Of a stretch of 64,000 bases of DNA, positions 44,003-54,069 are shown one piece after another. Below the pieces are notes generated by a model. That model searched no databases. It saw only the letters and a program-made list of their open reading frames with translations, and was not told the DNA's origin. The first letter of the stretch is position 1; every line of letters starts with the position of its first letter. The stretch is from Myrmaecium sp. VS I D KN 1. Taxonomy: Eukaryota; Ascomycota; Dothideomycetes; Valsariales; Valsariaceae. The translations under genes were made by a program, and so were the position numbers. Location: positions 1 to 64,000 of the forward strand of contig JADQAV010000053.1 in assembly GCA_019775845.1 (NCBI GenBank), written 5' to 3'.

Positions 44003-45137
44003 GGTGGTATGTTTGGATGTGGTTTCGAGAAGAAGGCGGTGCGGATAGTAAGATAGTAAGTCGTTGGTTGTTTTGTCGTCGTCGGTGCGATGGGACTCGG
44101 AGGTACAGTAGGTATCTTTAATCTCCAAGGCACAGTATCTCTCCGTCCCAAGTATCGCGTCGCGAAATCAAGACGTCGTTGTCAGGCAATGGACGAACCG
44201 ATCCAATCCAATTCAACCCAATCAGAGTAAGCAAGAAGACCAAAGACGAAAGACGAAAGCCGAAGATAGATGATAGATGATACACGCAAATCGACCTCCA
44301 ACAAGAGCGAGTGCGAGTGCAAGAAAGACAGAGCTCGAGGAAGAGGTATGTACGGAGTAGAGGTAAAGACTCTCATCCAACTACCATAACCCCCGATGTC
44401 TCCACCAGCTTTCCCCGGATGATCGGGAACGGCAATGACGGGGGGGGGGGGGGAACCTAGGACCGGGGGAAGAAAGGTGGTAAGCAAACCCCCTGATTGG
44501 CCCGACCTCATCCGTTTTGCCTCGGCTTCTATTTGCCGGGTGGAGGTGTGCACGGACCCGTGCCGCGCCGCGGGTCGGTGGGCTTTATCCCGTTACCCCG
44601 TTACCCTGTCACTGCCTGTATGGCTCGCTCGGGGGGGATTGTCGCGAGGGGAGTGGCTGGGGAAGGGGATGGGAAGGGGTTTGTGTAGGTACTGGGATAT
44701 TGATATATACTCATACTGATATATATTTTTATACACACATCTCTCTTCTCTCTGTAGTCTATATATATAAATGGAATAATGAACAAGACGCACCCGCCTT
44801 TCTCCCCGCGGGCCTATTGTACTTATGTACATAATGCACCTAATATTACACAGAGAATCCTTATCTAAGAGAAAAGATGCCCCATGCCCTATGCCCCATC
44901 CAAAGCTCGCCAAAAGCGGAGGAAAGCCGGACGAGGAGGGAGATACAGAAAGTATTTACCCGGAACAGATGCGAAAGATATGCAGATACGATGCAGGAAG
45001 GATGCATATACGATGCAGCAGGCAAAATGCGAACAGATAGACCGAACCAAACCGAAAAAAAAAAGAAACGAAGAACAAGAAAAGCCTACTCAACCCCAAC
45101 TCCCCCTAATGCATCCTTCTCCTCATCCACCTACACC
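44003..45137. other. Spacer between flavocytochrome b2 and the MBL-fold gene
   Basis: Contains a G run of about 14 at 44440-44453 and an AT-rich (TATA)-like stretch at 44700-44770. No gene is supported. Confidence 0.5.
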
Positions 45138-46613
45138 TTACACATCATCCTCCTCCGCCGCCCTCCCCACCCCCTCCTCCTCATAAACCGAGCTACTCCC
45201 ATCCGCCACCACAGGCGGTACTCCCAACCTTCCCCCTTCCACCTCCTCCTCCAACCCCCCATCCCCATCCCCCTCCCCCTCCCCCTCCCCATCCCCCAAC
45301 ACCCCACCCTCCTCATCATACCCATGCGGATACTCAAACCCCAACTCCTCCTCCCCCTCCCCCTCCTCCCCCAGCCGTCCCTGCGCCACCGGCGTCGTCG
45401 ACGACGCAGACGCAGACATCGTCCGCACCGCCGGCGCAGTCGCGGTACTCCCCCCACGCTCCTTCTCCTCGACCGCACGGGCAAAATCCCCCAAAAACCC
45501 CCACCGACACATCTCCGCCCACCCGCGCGCCCGCCACGTGCTCAGATCCGCCGCGGGGAAAAACCCTCCCGCAGCCGCCGCGATGTCCAGGAAGCTCGCG
45601 TCGTGCGCCATGCATACCAGCACGTCGTCCCGGGCGTCGAACTCCGCCACGCCGGCCGTGGACCAGGCCTGCGACGCGGCCGCTGCCGCGTCGTCGTTGT
45701 CGTGCGGCGCGGCTCGGTAGTAGGGCGCGTCGACTTTTTCGCGCGGGTGCACGGCTTGGAACAGCCCGCCCGGGCAGACTTTGGGGAAGCGGCGGGGTAA
45801 GGGGGAGGGTTGGATGGCGCGGGGCAAGGGTCGGTAGGGGGAGGGACGGAGGACGGCCGGGTGGCGACCGGCGGCGTCGGCGGCGAGGAGGACGAACTCA
45901 TCCTGCGGGATGCCGTCCCGCTTCGCGCTGCGGACGCGGGCGAGCGCGCTCAAGTGCCCGGCCCCGGCCCCGCCGGCGCCGGGGGTGTCGAGCAGGTACA
46001 CGCTGCCGTCGCCGAAGAAGTCGAAGGCCTTGAACCGACCCACCCGGGGCGCGGCCGCCGTGAAGTGGATCTCCATCAGCTCGCGGCCGGCGTAATCAGC
46101 CTCGAGAACGGAGCTGTGGGGGTCGGCCGGGTAGCCCGGGCAGACGACGCGGCGGGTGGCGCCCGGGCCGACGACCAGCACGGTTGAGCTGGGGAAGCGG
46201 GCCGGGTTGCCGGTGCGCGCCCACGCGTCCGCCTGGCTCCAGATGACGGCGTCGATGTCCGTTCGGCGGATGCCGTGCGCTTCGAGCACGTCGACGACGT
46301 CCTGCTCCGTGCCGCCGCGCACGTGCCAGTCCGGTCGCCGGAGCAGGCGCTGCACGCGGGGCGGGAGGTTCTGGAGGTCTTTCCGCACGCCGAGGTCGAA
46401 GAGGATTTTGCGTTTGAGGGTTGGGTGTTCGATCAGGAAGGCGAAGCTGGGTGTGATGAGCCGGTCGTGGCCCGAGATGGGCGGGGAGAGGAAGGCCTGC
46501 GCGGGTAGGTCGAGTCGTGCGCCTGTGTCGATGATGGAGACGCGCACCGTGGCGGTTGAGGCGGGGATGGGCAGGTCGGGCGGTGGCTGCGGCGTGGCGA
46601 GGTAGGTTGACAT
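45138..46613 (-). CDS. Metallo-beta-lactamase-fold protein with degenerate metal site
   Basis: Single exon, 491 residues, starting MSTYLATPQPPPDLPI. The fold and subfamily (fungal MBL proteins near N-acyl homoserine lactonases) are recognisable from TVRVSIIDTGARL, SFAFLIEHPTLKRKILFDLG, VIWS at the start of the metal motif, FPSSTVLVVGPG, FKAFDFFGDGSVYLLDTPG, GHLSALARV and DDVLVCMAHDASFLDI. Where the family has HxHxDH the gene encodes Gln127-Ala-Asp-Ala-Trp-Ala132, so the binuclear zinc ligands are lost. The PGH histidine of the DTPGH motif is also replaced by PGA within a Gly/Ala run. The frame is otherwise intact, so this reads as a catalytically dead or re-purposed homologue rather than a broken gene. 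A Glu/Gly-rich acidic tail of about 85 residues follows the domain. The open frame also continues upstream of the ATG, probably as leader. Confidence 0.8.
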   Translation of the reverse strand: MSTYLATPQPPPDLPIPASTATVRVSIIDTGARLDLPAQAFLSPPISGHDRLITPSFAFLIEHPTLKRKILFDLGVRKDLQNLPPRVQRLLRRPDWHVRGGTEQDVVDVLEAHGIRRTDIDAVIWSQADAWARTGNPARFPSSTVLVVGPGATRRVVCPGYPADPHSSVLEADYAGRELMEIHFTAAAPRVGRFKAFDFFGDGSVYLLDTPGAGGAGAGHLSALARVRSAKRDGIPQDEFVLLAADAAGRHPAVLRPSPYRPLPRAIQPSPLPRRFPKVCPGGLFQAVHPREKVDAPYYRAAPHDNDDAAAAASQAWSTAGVAEFDARDDVLVCMAHDASFLDIAAAAGGFFPAADLSTWRARGWAEMCRWGFLGDFARAVEEKERGGSTATAPAVRTMSASASSTTPVAQGRLGEEGEGEEELGFEYPHGYDEEGGVLGDGEGEGEGDGDGGLEEEVEGGRLGVPPVVADGSSSVYEEEGVGRAAEEDDV

Positions 46614-47445
46614 GGCGGACGGACGGTAATGCGGATACGCGGGAGGACGCGTCGACGCTGGGAAACTATGAGGTACAGTAGGAATACAGGATGGAAGGAA
46701 GATGCGGAGGAAGAGGGATAAGAACGAGAAAGAAAGGAGGTAAAACGAAGCAAACGAGCGAATGCTACTACAAGAGCAATTGAGCGAAGAATGAGGCGGA
46801 TGGGGGAAGAAATTCAGGGGAAGGGGAAGGGGAAGGACAGGGCAAGCAGGAGGTCGAAGAGGCGGAGGAGGTCGGTTGGTGGTACGCCAGCTGTTGGCCG
46901 CCAAAAATAGATCGGCCGGGGCATGACGTCGCTGGTCCGGGAGACTGATGCCTGAGGCATTAATTGTGCGCAGCTCAACACCAAATGGCTGATTTATATT
47001 GTTTATGTATCTCTTCCCAAGTCGTAACGTAACGCTGGGCAAAAGGACCAAGGGTGCATCGGAAAAGTCGTGGCCCCGCCAGAATCAATCAGTTGACACC
47101 AGGCCTATATACAAGACCTTCGTACTGCCTTAGGGCTCTATATAAAGCGGATGAATATAAATAAATAATACTTTAGTATACTTAGACTCTCTATAGACCT
47201 CAAAACAGCCTTTAATTCAGAATTTTGTGATGATTTATATGGGCGGAAGGCCGCCAAGATGTTAGCTGGGCCATGACTTTCTCGATGCACCCTTGGACCT
47301 AAAGAGAGTGAAACGATTTGGTACATTCGTAACGGTAAGGAAAAGATGGCTAGAGGGATATCAATATAAAACGAAAGCGCCAGCAGAGGAAAAGAAATCC
47401 ACCCAACCCAAGCATCTCCAGCACACAGAACTCATCGCCATCACC
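46614..47445. other. Spacer containing the inverted-repeat element
   Basis: Promoter of the MBL-fold gene (GGGGAA repeats near 46810) followed by the AT-rich inverted-repeat element at 47045-47299 and the 3' side of the TMEM135-like gene. No coding gene. Confidence 0.5.
47045..47299. mobile_element. MITE-like element with about 32-bp terminal inverted repeats
   Basis: The left end, starting GGACCAAGGGTGCATCGG, matches the reverse complement of the right end, GGTCCAAGGGTGCATCGA. Pairing continues through AAAGTCRTGGCCC for about 32 bp with only four differences (one of them A/T, the rest transitions), then fades out by about 46 bp. The 255-bp interior is AT-rich and has no coding potential. 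Size and structure fit a non-autonomous DNA transposon (MITE). A target-site duplication is not clear, so the superfamily cannot be named; the mainly transition differences could reflect age or repeat-induced point mutation. Confidence 0.7.
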
Positions 47446-49229
47446 TCACTCACCCGCCTTCTCCTCCCTCTCCCCCCGATTCGCCTCGCCCTTCCCATCC
47501 CTCTCCCCCAACTTCCCCTCCCCCTCCACCTCCTCACCTACCACCCACCCCTCCCCCCTCAACCACCCCAACCACCCCCTCACACCCCTCCCCCCCACCA
47601 CCCACGGCCTCCCCTCAAACCCCGCCCCCAAAACCGCAAGACACACCACAAAAACGCCCACATCGCCCCCCCTCACGCCTCTCCACATTCCCCTCTTCAC
47701 GCCCGCCCGCCACGCACTCTCCACCGCCGCCCGCACCACATACCACACCACCCCTTGTGGACGCCGTCCCCTGCGCAACACAAACCCGACCCACCACCCG
47801 GCTAACGCCCCAGCGAGATATACCCGCCGCGTCGCCCACCTCGCCCCCAGGAAGCGGGCGAACAGACACACGCTCCCCCACGCCGTGCCGACGCCGCCGG
47901 CGACAGCGAGGGCGGTGCGGAGGATGCGGGCGGCGAGGGTGCGCAGGGTGGTAGCGACGGGTGCGGCGCGGGCGTGCGGTAGGCTGAGGATGCTGAAAAG
48001 GAGGGTTAGGATGCGGGTTAGGGGGGGGAGGAGGGTGAGGAGGTGCGTGAGCAGGGCGCGGGTGCAGGAGGGGTTGTGCGGGTGCAGGAGGGCGCAGGAG
48101 AGGGTGTGGTGGGCGGGGTGGGCGGGGCTGGTGATGGGGGTGATGGGGCTGAGGGTCGAGGGCAAGGGGGAGGGGTGGGAGGGGAAGAGGATGGGGGATG
48201 TGAAGGGTCTGGTTGGTGTTGGTTAGTGGGAAGTGTGGATGGAAGGATGGGGGGAGCTTACGGCCATTTAAGACGGGCGATCTCGGCGAGAGAGTCGAGG
48301 ATCTGGGTGGGTGTTGGCCAAGGGAGGTGAGCGGGGTACTGCGGCGGTCGGGGCTGGATGTAGGTCGGCGAGGTGGCGAGGAGGAAGGCGGTGATGGGCG
48401 CGGGCAGGCAGTCGCGGTCGAAGATGAAGGCGTGGAAGAGCTGGGCGCACGCGGCGGGCATGAGCAGCCCGCTGCCCGGGAACCACGACCGCCACCACGG
48501 CGTGCGCCCGAAGCCGCCCCGCGCCTCGAGCAGGTTGTAGGTGCACTCGAGCGCGCGGGTGAAGGCGTAGAGGGCGAGCGTGCGCCGGAGCGGAGAGGTT
48601 GGGGAGACGGCGAGGAAGACGCCGGCGAGGGAGGCGCCGATGGCGGGCGTGAGGCGCGAGGTCAGCGTTTGGGAGACGCGCGGGTTGCGCCGGCGGAAGG
48701 GACGCGCTTGATCGGTGAGGAGGGAGGCGCGGAGCCGGGTGAAGAAGCGGAAGAGGAGGCGGTAGAAGAGCAGGATGAGGGAGAAGGAGGAGGCTAGGCG
48801 GAGATGTGGCGCTTTGGCTTTGGCGGGCGAGATGCCGGCGCGAGTCCTGTCATGGTCAGCAGTCAGACATGAATCGGAATGTATGGATGGATAGAACCCG
48901 AGGAAACCATACTGCGCTCTGCTCCTAGCCAGCAGCTTACGAACGATCCACTCACACGCCTTCAACCCCGCGACGGTTGACACGAACACGCGCACCGACG
49001 CCCTGATGGCCGCGGCATTGTAGTCATCGGCTTTGGTGACGATGGCCTCGTACTGCGGCGGGTTCGGCGCGCGCTTCTGCACGGCCGGCGCGCGCGAGAG
49101 GAGGTACCGGTGGAGGAGCTTGTATTCGTCTGCGCTCACGGTGTAGCGTAGGGCGTTGCGCAGGACGGGGTCGATGGGGGTGGTTTTCGATGGAGGAGAG
49201 CTGCTGGATGAGCTGCTGATGGAGGCCAT
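47446..49229 (-). CDS. TMEM135-like multi-pass membrane protein
   Basis: Three exons, 48913-49229, 48262-48846 and 47446-48208, give 554 residues. The first intron (66 nt) keeps the frame, but its translation is non-protein and it has GTATGG...ACAG ends. The N-terminal half has the features of the TMEM135 N-terminal domain: SFSLILLFYRLLFRFFTRLR, LTPAIGASLAGVFLAVSPTS, YAFTRALECTYNLLEARG, PWWRSWFPGSGLLMPAACAQ, LFHAFIFDRDCLP with the typical FDRDC stretch, and ILDSLAEIARLKWP. The third exon starts PFTSPILFP and holds further hydrophobic helices (RILTLLFSILSLPHARA; TALAVAGGVGTAWGSVCLFA; VYLAGALAGWWVGFVLRRG; VGVFVVCLAVLGAGFEG), ending in a Glu/Lys tail. The human relative acts in peroxisome and mitochondrial biology; the fungal role is not established. 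Confidence 0.75.
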
Positions 49230-49769
49230 GGCGGTTTAGAGGGGGTGTGAGTAAGCGCTGAGCAGTGTAGGATCGTGTGGATTATTCCAAAGTCCGAGGT
49301 ATGTAGATAGGCAGTGTATCGAGTGAGTTCACATTTCCAGCGACGCCGCAGTCGTCACGGTTGAGTCCGTCCGGTCCGTTGTTGAAAGGCGTCTTTACCC
49401 GGTGCTGATGTTCCGCGGGGAAGAAGAAGAAGAGAAGAAGATGCAGCAATCCGTTGAATGACGAAGTGTGAGTGAGCGCGTTGGCAGCCACAGCAATCTG
49501 CCTAATCTAAAGATTACTCACTCTCGGACTGGGACAGCCTCGGCTCATCGCGGCGCGTCCTGATTGGGGAATCGAACCCGAGATTGCGATGATGATGCCA
49601 TGTGAAAACAAAACAAAGCTTCCACCGTAATGTAATGAAACATACGGAGTACACACCACCTAATCATCCATGTCCCCACCTCACCGGCCACACACCCCAC
49701 CGCGCGCCTTACATACAACCCCATCTCTATCTTCATCTCCCACCCGCAATCCCACCACCAACCACCACC
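49230..49769. other. Divergent promoter region
   Basis: Lies between two divergent genes. It contains an isolated B-box-like sequence on the minus strand at 49566-49579, without the rest of a tRNA. No gene is supported. Confidence 0.5.
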
Positions 49770-50936
49770 ATGCCACCAACAAAACGCCCACACTCCCCAT
49801 CCCCTACTCCCCCCCTCTACGCCGCCTCCCCCCCCCTCACCGACAGAAACTCCCTCTTCCTCGCGCACTACTCCCCCACCCAGCCCGCCTCCACCCTCGC
49901 CACCCACCCCCTCTTCACCACCGCCACCCACCGCATCACCGCCTCGCGGCAGCCCTCCCGCCAACGCACTCTGGGCCCAGGGGGTCCCCCGCTCTTCGCC
50001 GAAACCGCCGCCGACGACGGCGAGCGCGGCGCCGGCGCGGTCGCGCTCCGCACCCTCCGCGAGCTGGATGTGACGGGCGCGGTGTGCGTGGCGCGCTGGT
50101 ATGGCGGGGTTATGCTGGGGCCCGTTAGGTTTGGGCATGTGGAGAGGGTGGTGAGGGGGGCGGTGGGGGAGTGGAGGGCGAGGGTGGAGGGGGGGAAGAG
50201 GAGGAGGGGGGAGGTGGAGGAGGAGGAGGAGGAGGAGGAGAGGTTAAGGTTGGTGGAGGAGTTGGAGGAGAGGGATCGACGGATTGGGGTGCTGAGGGGG
50301 TTGTTGGGCAGGCTGAGGGGGGGAGGGGAGGGAGGGGGGAAGGTAGCGGGGATGGTGGAGTATGCTGCTTTGGATTTGCGGGCGTTGAGAAGGTTGGATC
50401 GGGCGAGGGATAAGACGGTGGAGTGGTTGTTGGGGGAGATTGAGAGGGTGGAGGGGGAGGGGGATCGGAGGGAGAGGGAGAGGGAGAGGGAGAGGGAGAG
50501 GGCTGCGGCGGAGGGTGAAGAAGTTCAGGTGGATGGTGGGGGGATTGAGGGTGGAGATAGGTCTGGTGGGGATGCTGGAGGGGCGGAGATGAAGGATGAG
50601 AAGGAAGCGAAGGCGGAGGAGAAGAAGGCGGAGGAGGAGGATGGAGAGGAGGCTGAGGAGGAGAAGAGGGAGGGGGAGGAGGAGGAGAAGAAGAAGGATG
50701 GAGACGGGTCAAACGCGCTCCTACCAGAGGCCGTGAAGCAGGTCCAACCAGCCACAGCAGACCAAGCTGCGGCAGAGCAAGCTGCGGCAGAGCAAGCTGC
50801 GGAAATCCCCAACGCGGACCCGGACCCCGCGCCGCCAACGTCCTCAGCACCCAGCGCCAGCCTCCCGCAGTCCATCGACACAGATCCAAATGCCCAACAA
50901 GCCGTCGCAGAAGGAGAAACGAGCCAAGGGGAGTGA
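49770..50936 (+). CDS. IMPACT/Yih1-domain (UPF0029) protein with a Glu-rich tail
   Basis: Single exon of 388 residues from the ATG at 49770. Residues about 25-150 form the IMPACT N-terminal-type domain, recognised by THRITASRQPS, the signature ADDGERGAGAVALRTLREL and CVARWYGGVMLGPVRFGHVE. In yeast Yih1 and mammalian IMPACT this domain follows an RWD domain and the protein binds Gcn1 to restrain Gcn2. Here there is no RWD domain before it, so this is the short fungal UPF0029 type. The second half is charged and repetitive: long Glu/Arg/Lys runs, a GAGAGGGA-type repeat near 50470-50500 coding Arg-Glu, then three EQAAA-like repeats. That half is probably coiled coil or disordered. It does not overlap the brf1 gene that ends opposite it. 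Confidence 0.8.
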   Translation: MPPTKRPHSPSPTPPLYAASPPLTDRNSLFLAHYSPTQPASTLATHPLFTTATHRITASRQPSRQRTLGPGGPPLFAETAADDGERGAGAVALRTLRELDVTGAVCVARWYGGVMLGPVRFGHVERVVRGAVGEWRARVEGGKRRRGEVEEEEEEEERLRLVEELEERDRRIGVLRGLLGRLRGGGEGGGKVAGMVEYAALDLRALRRLDRARDKTVEWLLGEIERVEGEGDRRERERERERERAAAEGEEVQVDGGGIEGGDRSGGDAGGAEMKDEKEAKAEEKKAEEEDGEEAEEEKREGEEEEKKKDGDGSNALLPEAVKQVQPATADQAAAEQAAAEQAAEIPNADPDPAPPTSSAPSASLPQSIDTDPNAQQAVAEGETSQGE

Positions 50937-51317
50937 AGAAAGGTCGGCATAGCGAGCGCCGATGTCAGAACGCGAAGACGAGGAGCGTAGGACGTTGAGT
51001 GAGTGTATAGACAATCAATGATGATGATATGATACCCGAAGGGATGACTATGGAGAGGATCATAAGTCCTGCCTGATCAATTGCTGTAGATAGTACCTAC
51101 ACCTTTTGTGCGTCTTCTCCGCATGGAACGCTCAAAACGAAGGGAAAGAATCGAGCAGATTTTCCAAGCCCGCTGCGCTTGTACGTAACCCGCCGGGCGT
51201 GCGGTGGGAAATAGAATCGAACCGCCAAATCTCCTTGCATGCATGCATGTATGCCCATATGACCCCCAAAAAGGAAAGAAAGGAAAAGAAAGGGAGTCCC
51301 CCGCACTCGAAAAAGCA
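50937..51317. other. Convergent 3' spacer
   Basis: Contains the 3' ends of the IMPACT-domain gene and brf1. No gene seen. Confidence 0.5.
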
Positions 51318-54069
51318 TCACTCGACCTCCTCATAATACTCCTCTTCCTCCTCAACCACCTCATCCTCTTCATCCTCCTCCTCATCCGCATCCCCTCTCA
51401 ACTGCGCCCGCCAATCATCCTCTTCCTCATCCTCCTCCACAATCTCCTCAACCTCCTCCTCCTCCCCACCAGCTGGTGGCGCCGCCGCCGCAGCCGTCCC
51501 CTCCTCCTCCGCTTCCCCAACACCCGCACGAGAAGCCTGACTTGCCTGCGTCAACGGCGGCGTACCCAATCCCCCTCCCATCCCAAAACCATCCGGCCTC
51601 TTCAAGCTCGCCAACCTCCCCAATCCACCCATCGTCTGCTGCTGCTGCTGAGACGCAGGCGGCGTAAGCGGCGCCGCCACGCTACTCCCCCGCCTCCGCA
51701 GGCTCCCAAGGCGAAAACTCGCGCTCTGCACGTCCGGCCGCGCGGCTCCGGGGGTGCCGCCGCGCTCGCTGAGGATCTCCGACACGGCTTCGGAGGGGGC
51801 GCGGCTGGTGGCGCGGGAGAAGAGGGGGCCGCTACCTCGAGCACCACCAGCTCCGCTGATGAAGGAGGGGGCTGGGGAGCCGCGGGCGGACCCGGAGGCG
51901 GAGGCGGAGGCGCTGGTTCCTTCCTTTTTGTTGTTCGCGCCGTAGATCGCGGTCAGGGCGTCGTAGTTGATATGGCGGGAGAAGCCCTTCGCGCGCTTAG
52001 CGAGCATGGCGCGAGAAGCCTCCGCGGCATTCGTGACGACAGGCGCGCCATCGGCGTCGAGCAAGCTGCCATCGCCCATGCGGGAGTACTCGCGCTTCTT
52101 CTGGCGGCGCTTCCGGCGCCGGCGGGCCGCGGCGGCCGCCTCGCCGTCGCCGTTGGCCTCCTCGAGCGTCTTCTTCAGCAGCTTCGCCTGCTGCGTCCGC
52201 AGCCAGTCCTCGTTGTGCGTCACCCAGATCCGCTCCTTGATCGCCACCTCCGCCGGGCTCAGCAGGCAGTTCGCGATCTCCGGGTCGTCCGCGAACTCGT
52301 CCGCCTCGATCTCCGCCCCCGCCCGCACCCGCGACTCCCCCCGCAGCTCGTCGGCCAGTGCCTCCGCCCGCAGTCGCGATCGCGCTTGGAACTCCGCGCT
52401 CTCTAGGTGCGGGTGCAGCTCCGGCCCGTCCAGGAGCTCCTCCATCTCGTGCTCCAGCTCCTCCTCCACCATCAGGTCCGCTTCGGTAATCACGGGCTTA
52501 GGCGCTTTGGTGTATTTGCGCTTTTTCTTCGTCGTCGTGGCGGCCGGTCCGGTGGCGGCGTCGCCGAGACCGATCGCTTCGGCGTCGTCGGCGGCCAGGT
52601 CTCCGTGCGCGATGTTGGCCGCGGCGATGAGGCTGGGGTCGATGGGGATGGCGGGAGGAGGAGCTGGGGGGTTGGGGATGACGAAGCCGTCCGCGTCGCG
52701 GCGAGTTTCCGAGGTCGCGTCAGTAGGGGTTGTTATAGCGGCATGGTCGTTGGCCTCGTCTGTTGGACCAACTTCAGATGGCCTCTCGTCACTCGGAGCA
52801 TTCTCGATCCGGGGGCGCTTGCTCGGTCGGTCCTCGTTACCATCTTCCGCAGCCTCCTCCCGCATTCTCCGTAGCTTCTCCTCCTTTTCCAACCGCTTGT
52901 AGATCGCCGGGGGGAGGGCGTCCGACTTCATCCTCGTGCTAAACTCGCGAAACTGCTGCACCGTCAGATTACCGCTCACCGTCCTCTTGAACTCCTCGAT
53001 ACGTTCCGCGATTGTCGTATCGGCGACCTTGACGATGTAGACGACTTCCCGGACCGACCGGCGGAAGTTGTTCATCCGCGCGGCGATGATGAGACAGGCG
53101 CCGCACAGGCCGGCCGGCTGACGACCTTCGATCATCCAGTCTCGCCGCATGCACTTCAGGATCTGGAGCGCATCGAACGCGACTTTGGACGTCTCGGAGC
53201 CGAACTCCAACTTGCGCGCGAACTTCATGATTAGCGGCTCGACGTCCAGTACCGGGGCCATGCCGTTCTTCGCTCCGGCCTCCTCCATGCACAACGCCTT
53301 GAGCAGGTCCTTGTAGACATCACCGAGCTGGAAGACATTCGTCTGTCGTAGTTGTCAGCCTTCTCCTCTTCTTTCTGAAGAGGACCAAAAGAGAAACCCA
53401 CTTGAATCTTCTCCGCCAGATCGATCAACAAGGTCGTGTTCCCCTTCTGTCGCCGGCACGCGCAGTACAGACACACCGCGACCACCATGCGCACCTTCCG
53501 TCCCGCGGTAAACTGCACGTTCGCCGCCAGCTTCCAGATCTGGAACGCCTGCTCCTCAATGCGCTCCTGGAGATGCAACGCGCCCGACAATTTACGAATT
53601 TCCTGCTGCGCTACAAAGCCAAGCCCAAGCCAATTAGCCAACGTGCACCGGTTTGAACGACGTTGCTCCCACACTCGAGAACCCGAAGAAGAAACTTACC
53701 AGTCCACTCGCTCTGCTCCCGACTCGACATGCCACCGCCAGCCAACCGGGCATTCTTGCCCAAAGTATTCGCATGCCGCTGGCCATCCCGAACCGCCGCA
53801 CCCTCCACCGTCGCCGCCCCCGCCGCGTTCTCCGAGAACTCGACGCGCATGTCGATGTCGATCTCGCTGAACACCGTACCGCAGGACATGCACACCCGGC
53901 TCTCGTCCACGTTCTGGATGTTGGGCGTCGCGCAGCATTTCGGCTGCTCTTTGCCTCGGCCACCGCCGCCGCTGGTAGGTGTGTGTTCTGAGGTTGATGT
54001 GAGGGGAGAGCGACCGGGGTTTTTGAGGGAGGCTAGTCGGCCCCCTCGGGGCCCGCTGGCGAGCGACAT
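51318..54069 (-). CDS. BRF1: Brf1, TFIIB-related subunit of RNA polymerase III factor TFIIIB
   Basis: Recruits RNA polymerase III to tRNA and 5S genes with TBP and Bdp1. Three exons, 53700-54069, 53402-53610 and 51318-53342, give 867 residues. The N-terminal zinc ribbon has Cys45/46 and C60-MS-C63 (PKCCATPN and VCMSCGTVFSEIDID). Two cyclin folds follow: RKLSGALHLQERIEEQAFQI with VVAVCLYCACRRQKGNTTLL, then VFQLGDVYKDLLKALC with MIEGRQPAGLCGACLIIAAR and FRRSVREVVYIVKVADTTI. The conserved linker KSDALPP follows. The second half carries the Brf1 homology block: DPEIANCLLSPAEVAIKERIW with WVTHNEDWLRTQQAKLLKK, KKREYSRMG and KGFSRHINYDALTAIYG, which binds TBP/DNA. A very acidic Glu/Asp tail ends the protein. 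Length is larger than yeast Brf1 (596) because of disordered inserts, as in other filamentous fungi. Confidence 0.96.

Noticed and set aside
46614-47051. N-terminal extension of the MBL-fold protein (open frame to 47051)
   Set aside because: The added sequence is Ser/Phe/Pro-rich leader-like, starts before the MITE edge and precedes the family's usual start; the ATG at 46613 fits the fold.
49566-49579. Minus-strand tRNA B-box-like sequence (GGGTTCGATTCCCC)
   Set aside because: No matching acceptor stem, D-arm A-box or anticodon arm can be found upstream, so it is not called as a tRNA. A tRNA-derived fragment is possible.
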